A stretch of DNA of 64,000 nt, from the NCBI RefSeq assembly GCF_026239735.1, contig NZ_JAPIVT010000015.1, positions 1-64,000 on the forward strand, read 5' to 3'. The translations under genes and the position numbers were made by a program. The notes beneath the pieces are model-generated. The model saw nothing but the letters and a program-made list of their open reading frames with translations, had not been told where the DNA came from and made no database searches. Position 1 is the stretch's first letter. Each line of letters begins with the position of its first letter. This document shows positions 35,061 through 44,177 of the stretch, piece after piece. Source of the stretch: Pedobacter sp. MC2016-05. GTDB taxonomy: Bacteria; Bacteroidota; Bacteroidia; Sphingobacteriales; Sphingobacteriaceae.

Positions 35061-36356
35061 TTAATTGCTTTCTGCTAATTTTCTATAATACTCTATAATA
35101 TTAGAAAATTCTTCTCTATCACCAACATATATAAAGGGGAGCATATTGAAAATTTGAAAGTCAACTGATTGCATTATATCTTCAAGTACAATTAAAAAAT
35201 TCTGTTTGGAAATGACATTGAGGTCTTCAACTATTTTATGGTGAACTTGCCTTTTATAAGCAAGAATAAGGAAATAAGCGACGAGCTGATTGAAATATAT
35301 GGTGAATCCACGATAGCGAATATCAAAGATTGCAAAAGACAAAATTTTTGGTTTCAAACTAATTATAATTGCAGCATCCTCTGGCTGAAAAACCACAGCC
35401 GCGTCAACACTCTCCCATTTTGAATTATCATTATCATCTATACTCAAATAGACGGAAATAAACTCGTAGTCTTTTTTAAAAAAACTATAAACCATAGCAG
35501 CAAAAACACCCTGTTTAATCAGATTTTTTTTGTAACTGTCAGTCAGTACAAATTCGAGGTCTGGCAACAAAGCATAACTTTCGTCGGAAGACAACCCCGC
35601 TGATATTTTTTCCAACGCCGGTCCAATTTCAGAATGTCTGTATACATTATTTCTCCAGATTGATTTTCTGTCAAAAAAATCGTTTGGTAATTGCTCATCT
35701 GAAAGAAATGTGCGGATACTTGACTTGCCTACCGTGATGAGTGGATGTAACTCTACTAAATGAGTTAGTAACATCCGAAATGTTTCATGGCGCTGGTAAT
35801 TAATAAGATCCTTTAATAGATAAACATAGTCATGCAAGATAATCTCAGCTATTGTAGCATCCATCTCCTTTATAGGATATAAATATTCAAATGGGCGAAA
35901 TGCCGTTGCTTCAAACCATTCATAGTCTACTTGATTAAGATTTTTTGTGTTTGCGATTAACCTAGTACCGAAGTTTTGGAATGGTCTTAAAAGCTTTCCG
36001 ATAGCCTTTGAGTTCTTATCCTTAATAAATGCCTCCAACAGATAAAGATAATATCTTCTCACCATGGTATAAACATGGAAGTGCTGACTACTGACCAATG
36101 AATCCATCAAATCAAAAATCTTTGATTCAAGAAAGCCCTCATAATTATTCCGAATAGTTAGCTTTGCAAACATACCCTTCGACTGTTTTTTTTCGGTCTC
36201 GAATGTATATTTCCCCTTGCTAAAGCAGCTATAAGCTGTTTCAAAAAAACATTTAATGTATTTTTCCGAGTTTGAATACTGTTTCCTGTTTACAGAAGAA
36301 TCAATGATAGCTGTTAGGGTATCTATAGATGATCTAAAAATATTATCATTTATCAT
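35061..36356 (-). CDS. Unidentified 431-aa protein coupled to membrane protein
   Basis: 431 residues, mostly helical, soluble, rich in aromatic and charged residues (NRKQYSNSEKYIKCFFETAY, FHVYTMVRRYYLYLLEAFIK, EWFEATAFRPFEYLYPIKEM). No motif I recognise. Its ATG overlaps the stop of the membrane-protein gene at 36353 (ATGA). The pair lies between an ATPase-nuclease unit and TrlF, so a membrane-associated defence pair is possible, but this is guilt by association only. Confidence 0.6.
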   Translation of the reverse strand: MINDNIFRSSIDTLTAIIDSSVNRKQYSNSEKYIKCFFETAYSCFSKGKYTFETEKKQSKGMFAKLTIRNNYEGFLESKIFDLMDSLVSSQHFHVYTMVRRYYLYLLEAFIKDKNSKAIGKLLRPFQNFGTRLIANTKNLNQVDYEWFEATAFRPFEYLYPIKEMDATIAEIILHDYVYLLKDLINYQRHETFRMLLTHLVELHPLITVGKSSIRTFLSDEQLPNDFFDRKSIWRNNVYRHSEIGPALEKISAGLSSDESYALLPDLEFVLTDSYKKNLIKQGVFAAMVYSFFKKDYEFISVYLSIDDNDNSKWESVDAAVVFQPEDAAIIISLKPKILSFAIFDIRYRGFTIYFNQLVAYFLILAYKRQVHHKIVEDLNVISKQNFLIVLEDIMQSVDFQIFNMLPFIYVGDREEFSNIIEYYRKLAESN

Positions 36357-36784
36357 AATTGTCTTAGATATTTTTTAATTTGTTTATTCAGCTTTTTGTA
36401 AACGATTTCTTCAGCGTTTGAAGAGTATTCGTAAATTCGAAAGGATAACCTGGTGAAGGCCAGTAAAAACCCGCTAAAAAATAAAATGCTGAAAATTAAA
36501 AATACCCATTGGAAAAAGTTTAATGGATCACTTGTTACCGCTGTTTTAGTAGAAGGGAAAATGTTAAATATTACAGGTAAAAGAAAAATAAGCAAACATC
36601 CAAAAGATGCATAAATATTTCCTAAAAAGGATTTTTCCTCTGTCAAAATCCTGTAACTATCCCTAGTTAACAATTCTTTTAGGCTGCTTGAAACTATCTG
36701 ATAGCTAACTGGAATTAGTATAGAATTCAAGGCTACAATAGTTCCGATAAATAAAACGTAAAGGTCATTCAGCGAGTCGTTCAT
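36353..36784 (-). CDS. Small membrane protein (about three TM segments)
   Basis: 143 residues with three hydrophobic segments: LYVLFIGTIVALNSILIPVS (residues ~8-27), ASFGCLLIFLLPVIFNIF (~59-76) and VFLIFSILFFSGFLLAFTRL (~93-112). A charged C-terminal tail (NAEEIVYKKLNKQIKKYLRQ) follows. Family not recognised. It is the first gene of a two-gene operon with the 431-residue protein. Membrane anchoring or pore formation are both possible roles. Confidence 0.65.
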   Translation of the reverse strand: MNDSLNDLYVLFIGTIVALNSILIPVSYQIVSSSLKELLTRDSYRILTEEKSFLGNIYASFGCLLIFLLPVIFNIFPSTKTAVTSDPLNFFQWVFLIFSILFFSGFLLAFTRLSFRIYEYSSNAEEIVYKKLNKQIKKYLRQL

Positions 36785-37164
36785 TTTATGATTTGTTTGC
36801 TCAAATTACGAATCAAATTGCATATTTAAAGTATAAAACTTACGGTTATCACGTATTTTTTTATATTGCGGTTGGGAATTTAATCGCATAGTAATAGTTT
36901 AAATCCGATGGCCTTAGAAATATCTTGAGTACTTCATCACTATATTCATGGGGCTATTCCAAATAAATTAAGCCATTCCCAAAATGTTCAATTACTAAAA
37001 TGTTGACACAAGCCGTATTCATCTGATTTATTAGTTTATGTTTTAGGGGTTAATTGAAATAATATTACATAAATAAAATTGCTTGTTTGTTGAGGGCAAG
37101 TTTTAAAGCTAAACTTTGTGAACCCTACTTTATATTTTCATCAATTAATTTGATTTCATTAATC

Positions 37165-37345
37165 TTATCCAGCATTGCTAGCATACTGCACACGATCACT
37201 ATTTGACCCATTTCTAGGTATCATTATGCCTCTTTTAGTAAGTATATCAATGAACATCGCGGTAGATCGGCTTTCATTTTCTCCCGGATGACCAATCGCT
37301 CCGAAACTGTCATTATTTGTAAGCCTATATTTTGTCTGCCGCCAG
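37165..37345 (-). pseudogene. Unidentified C-terminal gene remnant
   Basis: A minus-strand frame reads NWRQTKYRLTNNDSFGAIGH, PGENESRSTAMFIDILTKRG, IMIPRNGSNSDRVQYASNAG and a stop at 37165-37167. The composition is protein-like, but there is no start and stops lie upstream. The parent family is not recognised. Confidence 0.35.
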
Positions 37346-37485
37346 TTTAAATTATTAGCAAGTCATTATTAGGGTTAGAATTTGTCAAAATCCGCCATTA
37401 GAGATGGTCTAGGATATCTTTCGGTCTTGAAATGCAGAAGTAACTGACTTATGTCGATTGCTTTTTTTCAACAATACGACTTTGC

Positions 37486-37503
37486 CTAAAAATATATTTT
37501 TAG
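37486..37503. promoter_or_regulatory. Perfect 18-bp AT palindrome upstream of trlF
   Basis: CTAAAAATATATTTTTAG is its own reverse complement and ends 33 bp before the trlF start codon. A Bacteroidota-type -7 box candidate (TATCTTTC) lies just downstream. It could be an operator for a dimeric repressor or, less likely, a terminator for upstream transcription. Confidence 0.45.
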
Positions 37504-37536
37504 TTTTTTTTATCTTTCAAAAAAAAACTTATTTAA

Positions 37537-40482
37537 ATGAAAGGCTCTCAATGGAAAAGGTGGAACATGCATGTGCACACCAAAGGAACAAACAAAAATG
37601 ACCAATTTACTTCATCCACGATGGATGACTTTTTTTATGTATTTTTCAAACAGGCACTGGCAAACGGGATCAGCGCCATCGGCATTACCGATTATTTTAC
37701 CATCGATAATTACAAGCTCGCGATAGCGTATGTTTCAGAAATCGCGGAGAAAAAATCTCCCGAGGGCGAGGCATTGTTTACGCCCGATGAGATGAAGGCT
37801 GTTGGAGAGATTTTTCTCTTTCCGAATGTTGAATTGCGTATGATACCCTCAACTGGGGTAGGAAAGTTAATTAATATTCATTGCATTTTTAATCCAGATT
37901 ATGTTGCAAGCCTTGACAATGATTTTTTCAATACCTTAGAAAACCAGGATCGTCAAAAGATGAACAGAGCTGGTTTCGAGGCTTATGGAAAGCAACTCAA
38001 CCCTGCATTGGAAGACCCCAAGGCGATGTTGAAACTCGGGATCGATAATTTCGTTGTAGATCCTAAAACTGTAAAGGATTTGCTTGATAAAAACAAAAAT
38101 TTCAGAGAGAATACTATTGTTGTCGTAAGTAATTCAAACAAAGACGGAAATTCTGGATTCCAAAAGCATTACGATGTTTTTGAAGGTGAACCAGGTGCCC
38201 TTGATGGTGTCAGGAAAACCATTTACTATTTATCGGATGCTGTCTTTTCCACAAACCCAAAGGATGTAAGTTATTTCCTCGGAAAGCGTTTAGATGAGGT
38301 AGATGATATTACTGCTGAGGCAAAGGAAGCGGAAATTCAGAAAGTTATCACAGAGAGGGGCTCTTTGAAATCTTGTCTAGTAGGATGTGACGCTCATACG
38401 GAAACCGATTTGTTCTCCAGATTTACCTGGATTAAAGCAGATTTAAATTTTGATGGGCTTAAACAGATTATTTTTGAACCTGAGCAAAGGGTTAAAATAC
38501 AGGATGCAGAGCCAGATGTAAAAGATGATAAATTGGTTATCGAACAAGTACAGTTCATTTCTAATGACCACAAATTTACCAGTGAACCAATAAAGTTCAA
38601 CAGAAATCTAAACGTAATTATTGGTGGAAAGTCCTCAGGTAAAAGCATTCTGCTCTACAACATTGCAAGGACTTTACTACCCAATCGAAAAATCCTGAAA
38701 AATGAGTCATCCCAAGGCTATAAATATGAATTCGGCGATAATTTTAAATTTGAGGTGAAAATTGGCAGCGGTCAGACCGCACTAATTAGCAGGTCCGATG
38801 ATGAGCCAAGTATTTTGTCGGAAATCAAATATATACCACAGAATTACCTATCCAAGCTTGCCGAACCAGAAAATAAAAAGGGGAATGAACTTTTGAAACT
38901 GGTCAGGGATCTGCTGCTGGAAGATGAAATCTATAACCAAAAATACCAGGATTTCATTAGTAAAGTTAAATCCAATGACTTAAACCGAGAAACCAGTATT
39001 AATACCTACTTTGAAATAAAGGACAGGATTAATAGTTTGAAAAATGAACTCATCCAGAAAGGCAGTGACGCGGTATTGCAAGAAAGCGTTAAGGTCAACA
39101 CTGCTAAGATTCAAAAGTTAAAAGAGGATCAGGGGCTCTCAGAAGATCAGCTGGAGGCTTATGATACATTTAACACAGAACTAGAGCGGCAGCAACTCGA
39201 AATGCAACAGCTTAGTAGCGATTTTTCGAAGATTACTTCTTTTCATACCGACTCCACAAACATCTTGCAGGATTTGGTGAATAAAAAAAATCTGCTCCTC
39301 GACACTTTGCTTAATCCCACCATTAGGGACTATTATACCAAATCTTACGCCTTTCTGGATAGTACCATCCAAGCCATTCAGGTTCAAATTGAATCTATCG
39401 AGTTAAATGCGAATAACCAATTTGAACGGCCAAATATTTTTATGGAAGAGGCCGCAAATAGAAGAAAGAAAATCGATGAATTGAAATCCCAGCTCGAGCC
39501 TTTTGTTAAGGATCAGGTAGTAAAGAAGCAGATAATGGAAATTGAAGCGCTGATTTTGGAGGATAAACAAAAGTTAGGAACCATTGAGCAGCTAAAAAAC
39601 GAAATTACCAAAAACGAAACTGCATTAGGTGTAGAAAAGGAGAAAATCTTTGCAGATTACCGAGCAAATTTTGATGAGTATGGCAATGTTATTAATCAAT
39701 TTGATGGACGCACAGACTTACTTAAGAACGATAATCTGAATATCGACGGAAAAGTCAAGTTTAATTTTCCCAAGTTTCGTGAAAAACTTTTGGGTGCAAG
39801 CGATGGCAGAAAAGCGAGTTTCAGCCACTTCACTATTTTTGATGAGAAAAACACAGGTGTAAGCGAATACGATATTAATGATGTGCTTGCGCAGTTGCAA
39901 AACATATTTGAAGGCATAGTTGAAAGGAAAGACTATTTCCTTACCTCCCGTTTTGATGAGAAAAGCGCGGTAAAGATATTGTTGGAGGACTACTTTTTTG
40001 ATTATTGGGAAGTAATTTATGATAACGATACCCTGGATAAAATGTCAACTGGCAAAGCGAGTTTTGTTATTTTGATGCTAATCGTTGGTCTGAGCAGATC
40101 GAAAGCGCCAATATTGATTGATCAGCCCGAGGACAACCTCGACAATAGGTCGATAACAAAAGACCTGGTAGAATATCTCCGAAACAAAAAACTGGAGCGA
40201 CAAATTATATTGGTTACACATAATCCAAACGTCGTTGTAAATGCAGATTCCGAAAACGTTATTATCGCCAATCAGAAAGGGCAGAATGATAAGGAAACAA
40301 CTTCGTTGTATGACTTTGATTACATTAACGGGCCTATTGAAAATAGCTTTGAGTATCAGAAAACACAAACTGACCTGCTCAAAAGCATGGGAATTCGCGA
40401 GCATATTGCTGACATAGTAGAAGGTGGAAAAGAGGCGTTTAAAAAGCGAGAGCGTAAGTATGGTTTTAGCAGATTTCGTTAA
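37537..40482 (+). CDS. TrlF-type PHP domain/SMC-like ATPase
   Basis: 981 residues. The N-terminal PHP phosphoesterase/nuclease-like domain has metal-binding HVHTKG (His12, His14), ITDYFTIDN, FPNVELRM and VGCDAHTETDL. An SMC/ABC-type ATPase follows, with Walker A IIGGKSSGKSILL near 363. Its long coiled-coil insertion (residues ~470-720) precedes MSTGKASFVILMLIVGLSRS, Walker B PILIDQPEDNLDNRS and an H-loop VTHNPNVVVNAD. This is the TrlF family of stand-alone PHP-ATPases frequent in defence islands. Presumed to act on nucleic acid or nucleotides on phage sensing. No partner gene is adjacent. Confidence 0.8.
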   Translation: MKGSQWKRWNMHVHTKGTNKNDQFTSSTMDDFFYVFFKQALANGISAIGITDYFTIDNYKLAIAYVSEIAEKKSPEGEALFTPDEMKAVGEIFLFPNVELRMIPSTGVGKLINIHCIFNPDYVASLDNDFFNTLENQDRQKMNRAGFEAYGKQLNPALEDPKAMLKLGIDNFVVDPKTVKDLLDKNKNFRENTIVVVSNSNKDGNSGFQKHYDVFEGEPGALDGVRKTIYYLSDAVFSTNPKDVSYFLGKRLDEVDDITAEAKEAEIQKVITERGSLKSCLVGCDAHTETDLFSRFTWIKADLNFDGLKQIIFEPEQRVKIQDAEPDVKDDKLVIEQVQFISNDHKFTSEPIKFNRNLNVIIGGKSSGKSILLYNIARTLLPNRKILKNESSQGYKYEFGDNFKFEVKIGSGQTALISRSDDEPSILSEIKYIPQNYLSKLAEPENKKGNELLKLVRDLLLEDEIYNQKYQDFISKVKSNDLNRETSINTYFEIKDRINSLKNELIQKGSDAVLQESVKVNTAKIQKLKEDQGLSEDQLEAYDTFNTELERQQLEMQQLSSDFSKITSFHTDSTNILQDLVNKKNLLLDTLLNPTIRDYYTKSYAFLDSTIQAIQVQIESIELNANNQFERPNIFMEEAANRRKKIDELKSQLEPFVKDQVVKKQIMEIEALILEDKQKLGTIEQLKNEITKNETALGVEKEKIFADYRANFDEYGNVINQFDGRTDLLKNDNLNIDGKVKFNFPKFREKLLGASDGRKASFSHFTIFDEKNTGVSEYDINDVLAQLQNIFEGIVERKDYFLTSRFDEKSAVKILLEDYFFDYWEVIYDNDTLDKMSTGKASFVILMLIVGLSRSKAPILIDQPEDNLDNRSITKDLVEYLRNKKLERQIILVTHNPNVVVNADSENVIIANQKGQNDKETTSLYDFDYINGPIENSFEYQKTQTDLLKSMGIREHIADIVEGGKEAFKKRERKYGFSRFR

Positions 40483-40780
40483 CTAAATACTGGAAAACTA
40501 ATATGAATCTGGAGTAATTTATGTAGGCTAGGTAAACCAAAATATTTAAACCCATCTCGCTAATTTTATGGATCATATTAATTATTTGAATTTCAATTAA
40601 TTATAAGTTTTGTGTTTTTGTCGAGGTGGGGTCAGTGAAATCTGGTTTTTCCACTAATCTAAAGATCATTGAGTTTTTGATTCTTCAATTTTGAAGGATA
40701 AATCTGCGATTGCAGTCATTTGGGTAAGAAATTTTGTCGAGAACATTACCAAAGGCGACCCCATCTAAGATAGGTTCCAG

Positions 40781-40985
40781 CTAAGCAATAGTAGATTTTG
40801 TTTTACCAATTTCCTCCGATTTTGCCTCCGTTCTGACGATATTCTCCTCACATTCCAACTTCAAGGTCTTATAATCGTTGCCATCAATATCGCCCAGCAA
40901 CAGCAATCCCCTTGCACGTGTTAACTTATTATTGCTCTCGGGGAGCTGTATCTGGATGATCTTGTTCTTTTTTATTCCCCCTTTC
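40781..40985 (-). pseudogene. Serine recombinase remnant (second of two)
   Basis: The minus strand reads NNKLTRARGLLLLGDIDGND, YKTLKLECEENIVRTEAKSE up to a stop at 40781. This is the coiled-coil region of a large serine recombinase (compare KTARELMLSNDLEPSEYRKV in the intact copy). Both catalytic and C-terminal regions are gone. At its upstream side it is joined directly to a methyltransferase N-terminal fragment, marking an old deletion or insertion junction. Confidence 0.6.
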
Positions 40986-41123
40986 TTTGCCGAAGAGCTC
41001 GTTTTTCGTTGCGATAGCATGTAGACACTGGTGTACCACTGACTTTGTCTGTGTTCCTGCGGGTGGATACGGCCTTGCTAATTCGGACAATATTTCCTCA
41101 ACTGTATTCTGTATCTTTGGCAT
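40929..41123 (-). pseudogene. N-terminal fragment of a DNA methyltransferase
   Basis: From ATG 41123: MPKIQNTVEEILSELARPYP, then AGTQTKSVVHQCLHAIATKN, ELFGKERGNK. This aligns with residues ~59-103 of the C5-methyltransferase at 57927 (EDSLFELASPFTPEGTQTKS, LQQWVHALASGRELFAAERG). The fragment breaks off before the catalytic domain and runs into the recombinase remnant. It lies divergently, about 380 bp upstream of the DISARM-like operon. It may be the vestige of that operon's own methyltransferase. Confidence 0.6.
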
Positions 41124-41407
41124 CTTTCTCTTTCGCGGCTTATTATTTTCTTTGGTGTATTGATACGATGGTATTCCTGAAATAGCTCCTTCAATCAGCC
41201 AATCCGCTCACTGTCAAACTTTGGTGTTTAAACACGCAATTTCTCTTTTGAGATAAAAGGATTTTTGCATTTTTGAGGAACCAGAAAATTTGTATATTGT
41301 GCCTATGAATATAAATGCGCCCTCAAAAAACTCGACTTCCGCTAATACGCCAATTTATTTTCCGATAAATTATTTTTTCGAAATCCTGAGCACTTAGACG
41401 CGTTAAT

Positions 41408-41469
41408 CTCCCAACCAATCAATTGGGAGGGAAGGAACGAATGGTTCCACTGATGTTCCTCCAAGGAGG
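41408..41469 (+). promoter_or_regulatory. Leader with three consecutive hairpins before drmE-like gene
   Basis: CTCCCAA...TTGGGAG (41408-41429), GGAAC...GTTCC (41434-41448) and CCTCC-AA-GGAGG (41458-41469) follow each other closely. The last one overlaps an AAGGAGG Shine-Dalgarno-like sequence, unusual for Bacteroidota. This sequence is 8 nt before a TTG at 41478 and about 40 nt before ATG 41508. Possible translational or transcriptional control of the operon. Confidence 0.4.
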
Positions 41470-41507
41470 GCCATTGATTGTTTTTCTACCTTACCTATTG
41501 GGAAATT

Positions 41508-44177
41508 ATGCTGGACCTATACCAAGAAATCAATAAAAAACTACATCTCAGCTTTGGAGAAATGCAACTCAGTCCACTTACCGCACTGAGCGTTTCCCTG
41601 GTGTTCGAACATATAGAAAACTTCCCGACCGTTCAGCAGCGCCGCCCGCTGTTCATGAGCTTCCCTACAAAGGAGGGGATAGTCGCTCTATTGCCAGCAA
41701 TCGTCCTGATCAATCTATTTTTTGAGGATTATATTTATCGTTCCGACCAGATTGAACAGGATTTGGCACTCAAGCGTGGTGACCTGATAGAAATATTCCA
41801 AACCGCTGCCGTGTTCAATAAAATGGATGCCGATACGCTGGAACTTTCTTTTTCGGACGGTGGACAATACAAGTTCAACCGGCGTTACGTCAACTTCATC
41901 CATAAGACAAAAAAGAAACAGCCAAACACCCATAAGTTATTCAACGAGAAGCGGAGCAGGTTCCTGCGCAACCCCGATTCCCTTTCGAGGATACTTGAGC
42001 CCAACGGGAAAATGACCGTGCCCAAGGCAAGTCTCAAATCTAAACTGATGATCGTCGCCGGTAGGGGCAATATGGGAAAGATCAAGCATTCGCTGTCAAC
42101 ATATAAAATCTTTGACGAGCCGCTTGACGGCATATTGTCTGGGAACGGAAACCTGATCATAAAACAGGATCTGGAAGAATTCATTGGACTTGCCTCAGGT
42201 CAAGACGAGAAAGCCGAACAGAAGTTTTTTACATTCTTTTCACTGGTGGTTTCAAGATTATCGGAAGAAGAGCTCGAGGATTGCCAAGGACTTGATGAAA
42301 TTAGGAGCTCTATTGCGAACGGTAGGACCACCCATACTGATTTTCGGGAGCTCTTCGCGGATTTTTTGGACGGGCTGGATCATGAGGGCGATCTGTTTAA
42401 TCGATTTTCAGCGCTGACCAAGCACCTGCCTGTAGCTGATAACTCTCTACCCGCTGACCTGAAGGCGATATTTATTTGTGAGGTCAAACTCTATGAAAGT
42501 TATGAGCACACCATTGCCTATTTTATAAAAAAGGGTATTCCGGTCATCTGTTTGGTTGACAAATTAATCGAAACCAAGGAGGAACTGGATTTTTTTTCAC
42601 AGTTTTTTGCCTCAAGGCCCGATTCGATAAGGCTCAACTGGTCTCGGGAAATCATTTCTCTTATTGAGGTTGATAACGGACAGACAAGGTATCTAGATCA
42701 ACAATTCTGGTCCTTTGCAAAACGTTACGCACACCAGCGCGTTGAGCTCAAGGTCTACGACGATAATGGGCTCGAAGAAATTTTCGACGCTGCATCTGCT
42801 GTTATAGCTCAATTAGATGGGCATGAGATCTTGATTAATTCCTTTCGCAAGTGGCTCTTTCCAGCTTGGTATATCGTAAAGAATAGTTTTGGCGCAAACC
42901 TTCCCCCGCTTTCCCTGCTGGATGCATTTGATAATGCCATTTCTGCTTCCCTTCATACCGTTCCGCGGGAACTGCGGGAACTCTCCTCCGCCCTACGGGA
43001 CTTTACCTTCAATCAAAAACAGGCTGGCTGTAGTCACTTGTATGTCCAACAGGTCTTGGTGCCAGATAAAGGGATGTTCACGATTCCTGCAGGCACTTTT
43101 TATATGCCCGTCCCAACGGACGAAAAATTCGCAAGCGCCATCTGTTTTTCGGGATTTCCTTACAAAGAGCCAAGCCACAGGCCGCTTTGGCGGGCGGTGT
43201 TCGAAACCCTTGTTCCGGTTGTTCACATAGCCCTCTGGTCAAAAGAGGGCCAGCTCACTCATAGCTATCTGCGTTCTAGGATTGTAAAATCCGAGATGCC
43301 AGCCAATCTGGACCTAGGGTCCAAACTTCAGGAACGTATATTCACTGTTGACGTCGGTAGTGCCGCCTCAGGCGAGCGGATTTTCTATTCTGTTCCGGAG
43401 ACCCATCAAGCCGAGCTCCCCCTAGATTTTCTGGCTGAAAAACTGGAAACCGACCATTCACACGCTCGCTATATCGGTACCAGTCAGCAGGGATACCAGC
43501 TCGCCTGCAATATATTGTATTTTGAGCAGGAGGTGATGTACGTGCCGCACCAAGGTAAACTATATCGGCTGATGGACGATGGTTACGGGAATTTTCGCCT
43601 TAAGATTGCCGGTTTTGATGAACTCTCGAAGGGTTCACAGATTGTCCTGTTCAACCTTACTCGGCACGACATCAGGACTTACGCCAAATCAGATCCACGG
43701 CACCAAGGCAACTTTGAACTTGTAGATACATGGCGGGAACTCCTATGGCATGCTTTTGAGCAGAACGATGGCGACCTATCCAAATTATTGTCGAGCATGG
43801 AGGACCTGAGCAGGGTGAAGGACGGAATGGGGAGCCCCACAAGGCACAATCTTCAACGCTGGCTGTACGATGATGACATGATTGCCCCAGAAAGCGATAA
43901 CCTATCACTGATCTTTCTCTGCGCCGGTGAAAAGGGAGAGACCGCGGATATCACATCGATAGCAGAAGCTGCGCGCACATTGAGAAGCGCCAGCAAGAGC
44001 ATTTCCAGTGAGGTAAAAAGACATGTTCTTCAGTCGATCAATTCCCGCGGAGAAATGCCCGACAGCTTTGTGCAGGTCCATGGCATATCAGTGAAGGTTG
44101 TACTAAGGGAGATAATTGGGCTAGAGAAAAGCGATGTGCTGGTGAACTATTTAGATACAAGAAAAATTTTGAGCTAA
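41508..44177 (+). CDS. drmE: DrmE-like DISARM protein
   Basis: 889 residues from ATG 41508; a TTG at 41478 preceded by AAGGAGG would add ten. I judge it a DrmE-family protein from overall pattern and position: first gene of an operon with a NERD/helicase, DrmA and DrmB. Helical N-terminus LDLYQEINKKLHLSFGEMQL and PLFMSFPTKEGIVALLPAIV; SKLMIVAGRGNMGKIKHSLS; DLKAIFICEVKLYESYEHTI in the middle. No nuclease motif is obvious. DrmE belongs to class 2 DISARM; its biochemical role is unclear. The last base of its TAA is the first base of the next ATG. Confidence 0.65.
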   Translation: MLDLYQEINKKLHLSFGEMQLSPLTALSVSLVFEHIENFPTVQQRRPLFMSFPTKEGIVALLPAIVLINLFFEDYIYRSDQIEQDLALKRGDLIEIFQTAAVFNKMDADTLELSFSDGGQYKFNRRYVNFIHKTKKKQPNTHKLFNEKRSRFLRNPDSLSRILEPNGKMTVPKASLKSKLMIVAGRGNMGKIKHSLSTYKIFDEPLDGILSGNGNLIIKQDLEEFIGLASGQDEKAEQKFFTFFSLVVSRLSEEELEDCQGLDEIRSSIANGRTTHTDFRELFADFLDGLDHEGDLFNRFSALTKHLPVADNSLPADLKAIFICEVKLYESYEHTIAYFIKKGIPVICLVDKLIETKEELDFFSQFFASRPDSIRLNWSREIISLIEVDNGQTRYLDQQFWSFAKRYAHQRVELKVYDDNGLEEIFDAASAVIAQLDGHEILINSFRKWLFPAWYIVKNSFGANLPPLSLLDAFDNAISASLHTVPRELRELSSALRDFTFNQKQAGCSHLYVQQVLVPDKGMFTIPAGTFYMPVPTDEKFASAICFSGFPYKEPSHRPLWRAVFETLVPVVHIALWSKEGQLTHSYLRSRIVKSEMPANLDLGSKLQERIFTVDVGSAASGERIFYSVPETHQAELPLDFLAEKLETDHSHARYIGTSQQGYQLACNILYFEQEVMYVPHQGKLYRLMDDGYGNFRLKIAGFDELSKGSQIVLFNLTRHDIRTYAKSDPRHQGNFELVDTWRELLWHAFEQNDGDLSKLLSSMEDLSRVKDGMGSPTRHNLQRWLYDDDMIAPESDNLSLIFLCAGEKGETADITSIAEAARTLRSASKSISSEVKRHVLQSINSRGEMPDSFVQVHGISVKVVLREIIGLEKSDVLVNYLDTRKILS

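Larger units (their letters stand above)
36785..37536. other. Gene-poor stretch (752 bp)
   Basis: Divergent promoter region between the membrane pair and trlF. It contains a short decayed minus-strand coding piece (37165-37345) and a perfect 18-bp palindrome at 37486-37503. Nothing else is convincing. Confidence 0.5.
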
